DNA from: Buttiauxella gaviniae ATCC 51604
GTDB taxonomy: Bacteria > Pseudomonadota > Gammaproteobacteria > Enterobacterales > Enterobacteriaceae
DNA: 64,000 nucleotides
Assembly (NCBI RefSeq): GCF_001654835.1
Contig: NZ_LXEP01000025.1
Location: 56,782 to 120,781, forward strand
Direction of reading: 5' to 3'
Positions 28,335 to 37,500 of the stretch are shown here, in pieces. Both the position numbers and the translations under genes were made by a program. The notes below the pieces were generated by a model. It was not told the DNA's origin and did no database searches. It worked only from the letters and a program-made list of their open reading frames with translations. Every line of letters begins with the position of its first letter. The first letter of the stretch is position 1.

Positions 28335-30440
28335 TTACCCATCTTTCCCCATGCCCGTCTGCTGAATCAGCATCAATGACACGCTATTAAACCAGCGATG
28401 TGCGAGACTCTGGCGTTTACTCTCAACAGAAATATCAGCGAGATTTTCCCGGTTGAGGGCTGCAGCTTTTCCGTCACCTTCAATTGATACGCGATACCAA
28501 ACGCCCTGTGGACGCAAATCTTTTGCCTGCGCGGTTGGGTTTAATTGCACTGGGCCACCGTGATCTTTAGCCAGCAACAAAGATGGCAGGCGAGTGACGA
28601 CATTATGGTCGATAGAAACCACGCGCCCGATAAGCGGCTGCCACTCATCATGCTGATAAATTTTTGCCTGAGCCCCTACGCGTAAGCGCCCCAAATCTTC
28701 TTCACCCACCAGCGCTTTCACCCGCCAGCGATCGGCATTCACCAGTGTGGCAATGTGTGTAGAAGGGGAAACCCAGCTACCCGGTTGCAGCGAAATATCG
28801 CTATCTTCAATACGGCCACTGGAAGCCGCGACCAGCCTCAGACGCAGCAATTCATTATTCCCAGCGCTTTGCTGGAGCGAGTACTGGCGCGCCATTTGCT
28901 CTGCCAGAACCTGTTTTGCCGGGCCATCTTTATCAAGCCCTAACGCACCGCGCGCGCTGAACTCCCATGCGCGGCGCATCTCCTCAGCTTTTCGCTGCGA
29001 GGTTTCCGGTAGTGGTGCAATCAGCTCGAACAGCGGCTGCCCGGCTTTCACTTCCTGCCCATCGGTGACGAGGATCTTCTCGAGGCGCGCACTGTACGGC
29101 GTATAAATTGGCTGTACAAAACCGGCTTCAATCACCCCAGGCAGATTCACTTTATTCGACCACGGCACAAAAATAACCAGCAACGCGGCGATAGCAATCA
29201 GCAGCAATCTTCGGCGCTGGAAAGGCTGGCTTTCCGCGCGCCGTGCCCAACAGTGTTTGATTTCTCGGATCATCGGTTGCACCACAAAAGTCACAATCTC
29301 TATCAAAAACAGAATCACGCCCAACGCCTTAAAAAAGGCGTGATAGATAACGACCGCAATACCGATAAACAGCAGCAGGCGATAAATCCAGGTGGCGAAG
29401 GCAAATACCGTCAGAAAACGGGCAAAGGCCGGGGTGACGTTGTCGGGTTTTGGATCGTTGATACCAAATAGATGCCAGCGCATCGCCCGCTTCGCCCAGT
29501 TTCCTGCGCGCTCGTGCAGCCCTGGAAAATCCAGCATGTCGCTCAGAATGTAATAACCGTCGAAACGCATAAACGGGCTGGCGTTAACCACGACTGTCAT
29601 AACCCAGGCGGTGGTCGCAAGGAAAAATAACGCGTTTTTGACGCTGCCTTCAGGTGCAAACGACCACAGCAAGGTAGCCCATGCTGCCAGAACTAATTCA
29701 GAGGCAATCCCGGCGACGGCAATTTTTAAACGGTCGCGCGAACGGATGAGCTTCCAGCTTTCACCGGTGTCGGTGTAGGCCATCGGCAACATCACCAGTA
29801 ACGCAACACCCATGTGCCCAACCCGTACACCGTGCCTGGTAGCGGTAAGCGCATGGCCCATTTCATGCCAACATTTGGAAAAAACCAGAGCGATAGCAAA
29901 CGCCACCGCGCCATGCCAGTTCACCGAGTTATGCAACGTGGCAACCACGGTGTCCCACTGGCGAGCGGCGAGCACAATACCGGTAATCGCAACAAACAAC
30001 GTTAACCACATGAAGGTTTTGCTAAACAGCGGCTTTAACCACGGCAGCGCTTTACGCAGGGCTTTTTCCGGGTGAACCAGCGGAATGCGGATAAACAAAT
30101 AGCTGTGTAACAACCACTTCCACGCAGAGGATGCCGGGCGATAGCGAGCGCTACGTAGCAACTGTTGTTGCTGTAAAAACAGCACAAAAGCTTTGATATC
30201 TTCTTCATCAACATTCAGCGTAGTTTGCTGATTAATCGTCTGCGCTATTTTCCCGGCATCCGCCAGTTGCCAGCGTTTAAGAATTTCAATTTCCAGCCAG
30301 CCAAGGCGAAAAAAAAGATTACGCACAGGATCAGCCAAGTGCCAGGCCGGAGAGCCGTCGCGGTTGGTACCTGCGCTGTTCAGTCGCAGTTCATCACGTA
30401 GCGCAGGCCACGCTGGGGCCGTTGCAGCACCAGGTATCAC
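28335..30440 (-). CDS. M50 metalloprotease-like membrane protein fused to a HlyD-type arm
   Basis: About 701 residues. An N-terminal soluble part of about 120 residues, perhaps PqqD-like (DEEDIKAFVLFLQQQQLLR), is followed by a polytopic membrane domain with the zinc motif HEMGH near residue 192 and the third-ligand motif NASPFMRFDG near 285-294, both as in M50 site-2 proteases. After about six membrane helices comes a HlyD/biotinyl-lipoyl adaptor-like part (about 440-690: PIYTPYSARLEKILVTDGQEVKAGQPLFEL, then a beta-barrel-like region). This is the 'putative peptide zinc metalloprotease' architecture. Start: GTG at 30440 overlaps the previous stop as GTGA with GGAG 6 nt upstream; GTG 30443 or an ATG at 30506 are alternatives. 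It is the last gene of the giant-protein locus and may process or move the exported substrate. Confidence 0.85.
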   Translation of the reverse strand: MIPGAATAPAWPALRDELRLNSAGTNRDGSPAWHLADPVRNLFFRLGWLEIEILKRWQLADAGKIAQTINQQTTLNVDEEDIKAFVLFLQQQQLLRSARYRPASSAWKWLLHSYLFIRIPLVHPEKALRKALPWLKPLFSKTFMWLTLFVAITGIVLAARQWDTVVATLHNSVNWHGAVAFAIALVFSKCWHEMGHALTATRHGVRVGHMGVALLVMLPMAYTDTGESWKLIRSRDRLKIAVAGIASELVLAAWATLLWSFAPEGSVKNALFFLATTAWVMTVVVNASPFMRFDGYYILSDMLDFPGLHERAGNWAKRAMRWHLFGINDPKPDNVTPAFARFLTVFAFATWIYRLLLFIGIAVVIYHAFFKALGVILFLIEIVTFVVQPMIREIKHCWARRAESQPFQRRRLLLIAIAALLVIFVPWSNKVNLPGVIEAGFVQPIYTPYSARLEKILVTDGQEVKAGQPLFELIAPLPETSQRKAEEMRRAWEFSARGALGLDKDGPAKQVLAEQMARQYSLQQSAGNNELLRLRLVAASSGRIEDSDISLQPGSWVSPSTHIATLVNADRWRVKALVGEEDLGRLRVGAQAKIYQHDEWQPLIGRVVSIDHNVVTRLPSLLLAKDHGGPVQLNPTAQAKDLRPQGVWYRVSIEGDGKAAALNRENLADISVESKRQSLAHRWFNSVSLMLIQQTGMGKDG

Positions 30441-31786
30441 CACCCGCTCCCGGCACGTAATGTGGCAATAGGGCGACGTAGCAATAAGTAACCGAGCATT
30501 GCCCAATCACCCGTTACGCGCGCGGTTCCCTGCAAGCCAATACGCGCAACCGCAGGTTTACCTTCCAGCGTGCCGCGCAGCATATAACTGGCGACACCGT
30601 TGGGTGCTTCCACCGTTTGATAACCCGCGTATCCCAGTTTTGCGTCCAGTGAATCAAGAGGGGCGACTTTCAAAAAGATTTTCATCGGTGCCCCATGCTT
30701 CAGGTTAGTGGATTCACTTACCGGGGCCCAGGCGCGAACGCCGAGGTTATCAGGGTCTGCCAGCAAACCAATTCGCTCACCGGTTTGAACCGGACGACCA
30801 GCCCAGTCGTCCGGGTCAGAATAGACAAATACGCCGTTATCAGGAGCACGAATGGTCAGCTTTTCGAGGTCGCGTGTTATCGATTCAACTTCAACTTTTT
30901 TCTCGCGCCATTTGCCTTCAGCCATTGCCAGTTCTGACTTAGCCTGTTGGTCTTCAATCGCCTGTTGTGAAGCCTGATGCAACGTGGTTTCAGTGGTTTC
31001 CAACTCCGCCTGTGCCACAGCAAGGCGGTTATGCAATGTCGTGTCATCGAGCGTTGCCAGCACCTGGCCTTTCACCACATCGCTGTTTGGCAGCACGACC
31101 ATGCGTTTAATCACGCCGGAGTCAGGAGCGGCAATCACTTCACTGTGTAGCGAGATAATTTCGGCAGGCACCAGTGTGTATTCGCGCACCGGAATGCATA
31201 ACACCAACAGCACCGCCAGCACGATATAACCGAGACGACGCCCGGTATTGCGCTGCCAGAACTGCTTGAAACGTGAAGGTCGTGCCGTTAAGGCCCACCA
31301 TGCATAACCGTACAACCCGCTCAGTTGCAGCAGGGTAAACTCCGGGGATGTCGGTGCGAGCGTTGTTGGCCACGGGTCGTCACGGCCCAAAAACCATAGC
31401 GCGTGAATCTCTCCGTCGGCACCGGTTAATGGCAACACCCAGACATTTGCAGGCAGCCATTCATCCCACTGCGGAGCAAGGGGCTCACTGAGTTGCGCGG
31501 GTGAAAGTGCCAGCACACGGGCTTCTGGCGGCAGTGCGCGGCAATGTGGCGCAATCTCTTTTGCTACGTCAGAGAGCCATAAGGCATACGGTGTATTGTT
31601 GTCGGTATCACTAAGTCCTGAATGAGCGACCAGTTTTGCACGGTTGGATGAGGTGAGAGACAACAGCGCCGCCTGGCGGTAATCCACCAGTTGGCGTGTT
31701 TCGTTACATATAGCGAAGCCTAACTCGGCGGAGTTGCTTATCGCTTCTACCCGGGCTGCTAGCTGGTAGAAGGCTGTACTGGACAT
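30437..31786 (-). CDS. HlyD-family membrane adaptor with cytoplasmic GAF-like head
   Basis: 449 residues: a soluble N-terminal domain (1-170) resembling a GAF fold (FYQLAARVEAISNSAELGFAICNE and LVDYRQAALLSL), one membrane helix (about 184-201), then a HlyD-type periplasmic part with lipoyl half-motifs (SEVIAAPDSGVIKRMVVLPNSDVVKGQVLATLDD and LTIRAPDNGVFVYSDP) around a coiled coil (about 265-320). This adaptor would span the periplasm and meet the TolC-like channel. The N-terminal cytosolic domain is unusual for HlyD, which has only a short tail, and could recognise substrate or signal. Start: ATG at 31786 overlaps the previous stop as TGATG; an upstream in-frame ATG at 31816 is less likely. 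Function in export of the giant protein is inferred from operon position. Confidence 0.85.
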   Translation of the reverse strand: MSSTAFYQLAARVEAISNSAELGFAICNETRQLVDYRQAALLSLTSSNRAKLVAHSGLSDTDNNTPYALWLSDVAKEIAPHCRALPPEARVLALSPAQLSEPLAPQWDEWLPANVWVLPLTGADGEIHALWFLGRDDPWPTTLAPTSPEFTLLQLSGLYGYAWWALTARPSRFKQFWQRNTGRRLGYIVLAVLLVLCIPVREYTLVPAEIISLHSEVIAAPDSGVIKRMVVLPNSDVVKGQVLATLDDTTLHNRLAVAQAELETTETTLHQASQQAIEDQQAKSELAMAEGKWREKKVEVESITRDLEKLTIRAPDNGVFVYSDPDDWAGRPVQTGERIGLLADPDNLGVRAWAPVSESTNLKHGAPMKIFLKVAPLDSLDAKLGYAGYQTVEAPNGVASYMLRGTLEGKPAVARIGLQGTARVTGDWAMLGYLLLRRPIATLRAGSGW

Positions 31787-32613
31787 CACGAATTTGCAGC
31801 TCCGCTTTTCAGGCAACGGTTTTCATCAGGAGGGCAGATAGCAACGGCTTGTCCGCTCATGCCCGGCAACACGTCATCGGTTTTTTCCGGGAAGCGAGTT
31901 TCAATTTCGATAGTCTGGCTGACCGCATCGACTTTGCCGCTGATATTCGTCACGGTGAGCGGGTACTGCTTGCCGGTTTCACCCACGGAGGCATTAAGCT
32001 GCGAACCAATTTTCAGCCATGCCACCCAGTTTGAAGGGACGTTTAAACGCGCACGCAACGTGCCGCTTCCGACCAAATCAATCACAGGCGCACCAGCACC
32101 AATCCCCTGGCCTTCTTTGACATAGATTTTGGCTACGCGACCATTGAACGGTGCCACAAAGCGACACTGCGCCAGTTGGGCGTCAAAAATGCCGACCTGA
32201 CCTTTGGTACGGTTGACTTCAGAGGCGGCTAAACCCACCTCAAGTGCAGCAGCTGATTGTAATCCCTGCAGTTTTGCTTTGGCTTCATAGCGCAGTTGAG
32301 CGGCGTGAAACTCCGCTTCGGCGGCATTTTTACGTGCCACTAAATCGCTACAATCCATGCTTGCCAGCACTTTGCCTTGGGTTACGGGGTCGCCGAGTTG
32401 CACATTGATTTTCGCCATGCGCCCAGGCACTACGCTTGAAAGCGGGCTTTCGCGGTTGGCGAGTACCAGGAAGCGCACCGTGGTACTGCCTTGCGCGGTG
32501 GGTGTTTTTACCTCAGCAGGAGCCGCAAAAACAGGATTGGCGGCAAAGGCTGGCACAGAAAAACAGGCTAGCGAGAGTAGTAGAGCAGATGTGCTCTTTT
32601 TATTGTTATTCAT
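31786..32613 (-). CDS. Periplasmic adaptor protein (RND-type membrane-fusion protein)
   Basis: About 275 residues with a Sec signal peptide (MNNNKKSTSALLLSLACFSVPAFA). The mature part has lipoyl halves (VVPGRMAKINVQLGDPVTQGKVLASMD and CRFVAPFNGRVAKIYVKEGQGI), a short helical hairpin between them and a beta-barrel domain, as in AcrA-like periplasmic adaptors. It is shorter than AcrA (about 397 residues) and has no RND pump beside it. The start at 32613 has GAGG 7 nt upstream; the ATG at 32625 overlaps the TolC stop by 4 bp (ATGA) and is also possible. Two different adaptors plus a third fused to the protease in one operon is notable; this small one may link the inner components to the outer-membrane channel. 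Confidence 0.83.
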   Translation of the reverse strand: MNNNKKSTSALLLSLACFSVPAFAANPVFAAPAEVKTPTAQGSTTVRFLVLANRESPLSSVVPGRMAKINVQLGDPVTQGKVLASMDCSDLVARKNAAEAEFHAAQLRYEAKAKLQGLQSAAALEVGLAASEVNRTKGQVGIFDAQLAQCRFVAPFNGRVAKIYVKEGQGIGAGAPVIDLVGSGTLRARLNVPSNWVAWLKIGSQLNASVGETGKQYPLTVTNISGKVDAVSQTIEIETRFPEKTDDVLPGMSGQAVAICPPDENRCLKSGAANS

Positions 32614-32621
32614 ACACAGCC

Positions 32622-34529
32622 TCATGGCGTCGCAGTCAGAACAGGGGTTGCCCCTGCAAGTCTTTGTAAATCAGTAGTAATGGATAATGTTGCTGCTTCG
32701 GCAAGTGCGCTGATGGAACGCGTACTGGTTTCGTTTGGCAGGTAGCTTGTGTACTGGCGAGTCAGCACTTCAGAACCGTCTGCATCCAGCACACGCATTG
32801 TCCAAACACCTTTACGTGTGCCGTTGCTGGCACCAATGTTGAAGCCCATTTGCAAGGTGAGGCTTTTCGGTGACGGCTCAAGAGACAGGTGGTTTGCTTC
32901 AATCACCCGACCAACGGATTGCGAAACGGTGGAGCGTGAAACGCCAGATGGCAGGCGCGTGATCTGCACAGATATCGGGTGTTTTTCCACCACAATACCA
33001 GCAGTACGAGCAAATACGCTGCTCTCTTGTTGGCGCAAACTGGTGGCAATTTGTCGCGATAAGCTGGCAACGTCGGTTTGATTAACCTGATCTGGTAGCA
33101 AATCGATACCCACAGAGTTCAGCACTCGGCCATAGGCGGCCTGCGCTTCGGCATACGATGAAGCTTCCTGGAAGCGCGAAACAATCGAGCGTGCCTGAGT
33201 ACGCAATGTTTCCAGATCACTGGTCAGTGAGTTATCAGAACCTGCGCGGGAAATGCTCGCCAGGCGCTGGTCGACTTGCGCCGATTGTTCGGCAATCTGG
33301 AAGTCATAGGAGGCGAGCTTGTAGCGTTCAGTGGCGACACGAACTTGCGTCAGAACCGCCATGCTCAGCGCCATACGGCGTGCATCATCGGTTTGTGCGC
33401 GGGCATCGTTGGCGGTACTGATTGCCGGAATACTCAGCAGCTTAAACAGGTTCATCGAGACACCGACGCCGCCTTCAATCCAGTTGTTGTTGTAGAGATA
33501 TTCATTGGAGTCGTAATTCAACCCGGCGAACAGATTCAGACTCGGGAATAACGAGGCGATTTGGCGCTTGGTTTCATAGCTGTCGATGCGCGTTTTGTAA
33601 TCTTCCTCACGCAGTTCCGGGCGACGCTCAAGTGCCATTTGCTCAAGATTATCAATGTTGGTCGGAGGTGGTGCCAGCGGCGTTGGTGTGTCTTGCAACA
33701 CCAGCGGTGTGCCCGGCGGCAGGTTGATAAGCGCCGTCAGCTCGCTTTTTGCCAATTCCATTTGCTGGCGTTTTTGGTTCAGCAAGGTCATGGCATCAAG
33801 CAGGGCGCGCTGGTATTCCAGCCCTTCAATTGGCGGCAAGATCCCGGCCTGTTCTGCTTCACGGGTTTTATCCAGCGCCTGGGCAATTTGCTCGGCCAGT
33901 GGTTGGGTTTCGTCGAGCAAACGCTGCGCGCCTAATGCACGCCAGTAGGCATCACGCACTTCCTGGACAATATTTTGCAGCACTTTACGGCGGCGTTCTT
34001 CCGCAATATTAACTTCATCGGCTTGTTGTTTGGCGCGGTAATAGCTCATACCGAAGTCGAGAAGATCCCAGGAGAAAGTCGCGCTGGAAAGATAATGTTC
34101 GCGTTCCTCCGACGTGGAAGGGCGCAAGCTGACGAGCCCGTCATCAATACCGATACTGGTGCCGCCCGAATCATTATCACGCCAGCGATAACCTGCATCT
34201 GCCATCAGCTTTGGCAACATGTCTTGTTGCGAGACATCCAACAAACTGCGCGACAACGCGGTTTCCATCATTTTCAGACGGTAGTCGAGGTTATATTTTA
34301 ACGCGCGCGCCATGGCATCGGATAACGTCATCGGGCCGCTTAGGGATTCTTGCCCACGGTACATTTCTGCCCGGTCACGATTCACTCGTGTGGTGATCTC
34401 ATCCTGAGTTAACGGTTCCGGTTTAATGGTGCCACAGCCAGCCAAAATCAGTACCGCAATCAACCCAGCAACAGGTTTGACTAACGGTACGCCACGTTTT
34501 TTCACTTCAGCCACCACGTATGCGTTCAT
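32622..34529 (-). CDS. TolC-family outer-membrane lipoprotein with C-terminal extension
   Basis: About 635 residues. A basic N-terminus and hydrophobic stretch end in the lipobox LAGC with Cys32, so the protein is probably lipid-anchored like OprM-type channels. Two outer-membrane-efflux-protein repeats follow (about 75-480: LSDAMARALKYNLDYRLKMM, VRDAYWRALGAQRLL, ALERRPELREEDYKTRIDSYETKRQIASLFPSLNLFAGLNY). After the barrel/coil part an additional domain of about 150 residues appears (VSQSVGRVIEANHLSLEPSPKSL, then a beta-rich stretch), which ordinary TolC proteins lack. The ATG at 34529 is chosen with GGAA upstream; 34544 is an alternative. It is 36 bp downstream of the giant gene and should form the outer-membrane exit for it. 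Confidence 0.87.
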   Translation of the reverse strand: MNAYVVAEVKKRGVPLVKPVAGLIAVLILAGCGTIKPEPLTQDEITTRVNRDRAEMYRGQESLSGPMTLSDAMARALKYNLDYRLKMMETALSRSLLDVSQQDMLPKLMADAGYRWRDNDSGGTSIGIDDGLVSLRPSTSEEREHYLSSATFSWDLLDFGMSYYRAKQQADEVNIAEERRRKVLQNIVQEVRDAYWRALGAQRLLDETQPLAEQIAQALDKTREAEQAGILPPIEGLEYQRALLDAMTLLNQKRQQMELAKSELTALINLPPGTPLVLQDTPTPLAPPPTNIDNLEQMALERRPELREEDYKTRIDSYETKRQIASLFPSLNLFAGLNYDSNEYLYNNNWIEGGVGVSMNLFKLLSIPAISTANDARAQTDDARRMALSMAVLTQVRVATERYKLASYDFQIAEQSAQVDQRLASISRAGSDNSLTSDLETLRTQARSIVSRFQEASSYAEAQAAYGRVLNSVGIDLLPDQVNQTDVASLSRQIATSLRQQESSVFARTAGIVVEKHPISVQITRLPSGVSRSTVSQSVGRVIEANHLSLEPSPKSLTLQMGFNIGASNGTRKGVWTMRVLDADGSEVLTRQYTSYLPNETSTRSISALAEAATLSITTDLQRLAGATPVLTATP

Positions 34530-34565
34530 TGTTGTTATTTCCATCTTAAACAGTTGCTTTAGCCT

Positions 34566-37500
34566 TTACCGGCGAGTGATTGTCGGGACTGTAATGTGCT
34601 TTCCAGACGCCAAAGTTTGTTTTTCCAGGGCAGCAAGCTGCATGGATAAAGGTTGTGCTCCCGATGCGATAACAGTCGGTTGTTCAACCTGCGTCGCTTC
34701 CTGCGTGACCGACGTTTGAGCAAATGAGCTGCGCTCATCGGCTTGTCCAATACCAAACGGGCCAAATGAGTTCCCAAGCGAATTTTGCCCAAGGGCGTTA
34801 CTTTCTAAGCCAGGTAAAGTGCGCTGCTCACGGCTGTCGCTGTACCAGCGGGAGAACAGCACAGCTTGTTGCATGACCGGCGCATTTGCTTGTTCAATAC
34901 CGTAGCCATAGGCTGCAAATTGGCTGTTTAGTCGGGTTTGCAGACCCACTGCGTCACTTTGTAAATCATAGACGAGCGGCAGAATAAACAAGCCCGGCTC
35001 GTAACTTTGGCTGTAGGCGGGTAGTGTTTCTTCTTCCTCACGGCCAAATATCTGGTCGCCATTACGGTCATCGACGTTTGGCATCGCCGTGACGCCATGA
35101 ATCAAAATCGTGAGACGTGCTTCGCTTACGCCACCGTCGCTGTCGGTGATGGTGTAAACAAATACCTCAGTGAGTGTTGCGTTCGCTTCAAGTGCCGCCA
35201 CACGAGGGTCGCTGCTGTTGACTTCATAGCGCCAGTTGCCTTGGCTATCGAGAGTTAGCGTGCCGTATTGGCCACCGCTTGAGCCGCTAATGGTGCCTGC
35301 ATTACCGGTGTTTTCTGACACGACGCCCGTGACAGGACCATTGCTCGCCGCACCATCTGCACCAATGCGATCATCGTTAAACAGGTTACCGCTGGCCGAT
35401 TTCTGGTTCTGGTCCTGCAAGATTTCCGCGCTGTCATCGGTGGCAGTCGGGTTGTCGTTGAAGACGGTAATGCGTAGCTGCCCTATGGTGGTGCCGTTCA
35501 CCTGGACTGCGTAGTCGTTGTGCGTACTGGCCAGCCCCGGTTGCGACACCGCTTCACGCAAGGTGAAGTTGTAATCGAGGCGCGCAACACCGTCTGCGCT
35601 ACTGTAGTAAGCCAGCAGCTTGATGGTGCCCGTCACGGTTTCGATAGTAATTGGTGACAAAGGGTTCAGGCGCAGAAGCTGTTCTGCGGTGATGACGCGC
35701 CCCTGGAAGGTCAACGTTTGCAGCCTGTCGAGCGACAGAATATCTAGCGTGCCGTTAACTTCCTGAGCACCAGGATCAAGCGGCGTCAGGCCATCTTCGC
35801 GCACCGAAATTTCCACCGATGGTGCAACCAGAATACGCAGTTTGCCGTTGGTTTCGCCGCCTTCGTTGCCGTCACTCACCGTATAGGTCACCGGAGGCAC
35901 AAAGCCACGCCAGCTGGCAAGTGGGGTAAAGCGATAGCTACCGTCTCTGAGAACTGTCAGGCTACCAACACCCGCTAACACGGCTGTTTCGCCCGCGTTG
36001 TAACTGTTGCCGCCAACCTGGAAACCAGAAAGATGGATTGGGTCGCCGTTCGGGTCGCGATCGTTGGTTAACACGTTGCCAGAGATAGGCTCGCCTTGTG
36101 GCGTGATAACCCCTTCCGGGTTAACCACTGGCACGTCGTTGGTGACAAAAACAGTCACGGTGGAGGTTTCTGTGACGCCGCCGCTGGTCACGGTGTAAGT
36201 GTAAGTATCCGTGCCGACAAAGCCGCTACGAGGGGTGTAGATAATCTGGCCGTTTTGCAGCGTAGCAGTGCCATTTGTCCCGTTGGTAACAGCGGTGATA
36301 GTGGCATCGGGATTGCTGAAGGTGTCGTTAGCCAGCACGTCGGTCGTTACCGAATTGCCTGCGTGAGTCGTGGCGCTATCGGCATTAACATCGACTACTG
36401 GTGACACAATAATATTCAGCGTGCTGGTGGCATTCCCGCCGATCAGCGCATCGTTAACCGTGTAGGTAATGGTCGGCACTCTGCCGTTCCAGTCTGCGAC
36501 CGGAGTCAGCGTGTAACTGCCATCGGCACGTAACGTGAACTCACCCACGCCTGCGATGATCACCGGATACCCTGCCGGAGCGGTCTGCCCATCGACATTG
36601 AACTGCGTGATGGTCAGTGGATCACCATCAGGATCGGAATCGTTCAACAGCACATTACCGGTGATGACATTATCTTCCGGCGTGATGTTGATATCAGGCC
36701 GTGTCATCGGCAGGGTGTTTTCCACGGTGACACTGACCGTGGCCGTTTCCTGAATCCCGCCGCTCAGCACCGTATAGGTGTAGCTGTCTGTTCCGACATA
36801 ACCCACGTTTGGCTTGTAGGTAATTTTGCCGTTTTCGATAGTGACCGTACCGTGGCTGCCTTGAGTCACGGTCTGGATAATTTTATCGCCGTTGGTGAAG
36901 GTGTCGTTGGCGAATACATCAGTGGTGACTGAACTGTTGCCGTGGACCGAAACCGTATCGTTAAAGGCATCCTGTACTGGGGAGATGGTGATGCTCAGTG
37001 CAGCACTGGAAACGCCACCCGTATTGCCATCGCTGATTTGGTAAATCACCACTGGCAAGGTGCCGTTCCAGTCTGCAACCGGCACGAAATTCCAGCGGCC
37101 ATCGGCTTGCATGGTCAATACACCCATCCCGGTGAGAGTGAGCGCAGTGCCTGGTGTGTACAGTGTGCCGTTGACGGTAAATCCGGTGACGGTGAGGGCA
37201 TTTTTATCTGCATTATCCGCATCGGTGTCGTTGCCCAGCACATTGCCGGAGGCGGTGCTGTCTTCAGGTGTGGTGCTGGTGTCCGGGTTCGCCACAGGTG
37301 GCGTGTTGGTCATATCCACGGTTACGGTAGCTGTTTCGTTTATGCCACCGCTTGTCACCGTATAGGTAAAGCTATCGCGGCCTACATAACCAGTTGTAGG
37401 GGTGTAAACCACCTTGCCATTAACGATGGTGGTGGTGCCAAATGCGCCGTTGCTGGTGGCAGTAATTTGTCTGTCGCCATTTTCGAAATTATCGTTTGCC

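Noticed and set aside
28335..34544. The mdtNOP efflux operon that lies near fdhF in K-12
   Set aside because: The TolC and adaptor proteins here lack an MdtO-type partner, are accompanied by an M50 fusion and follow the giant gene; sizes and domains differ.
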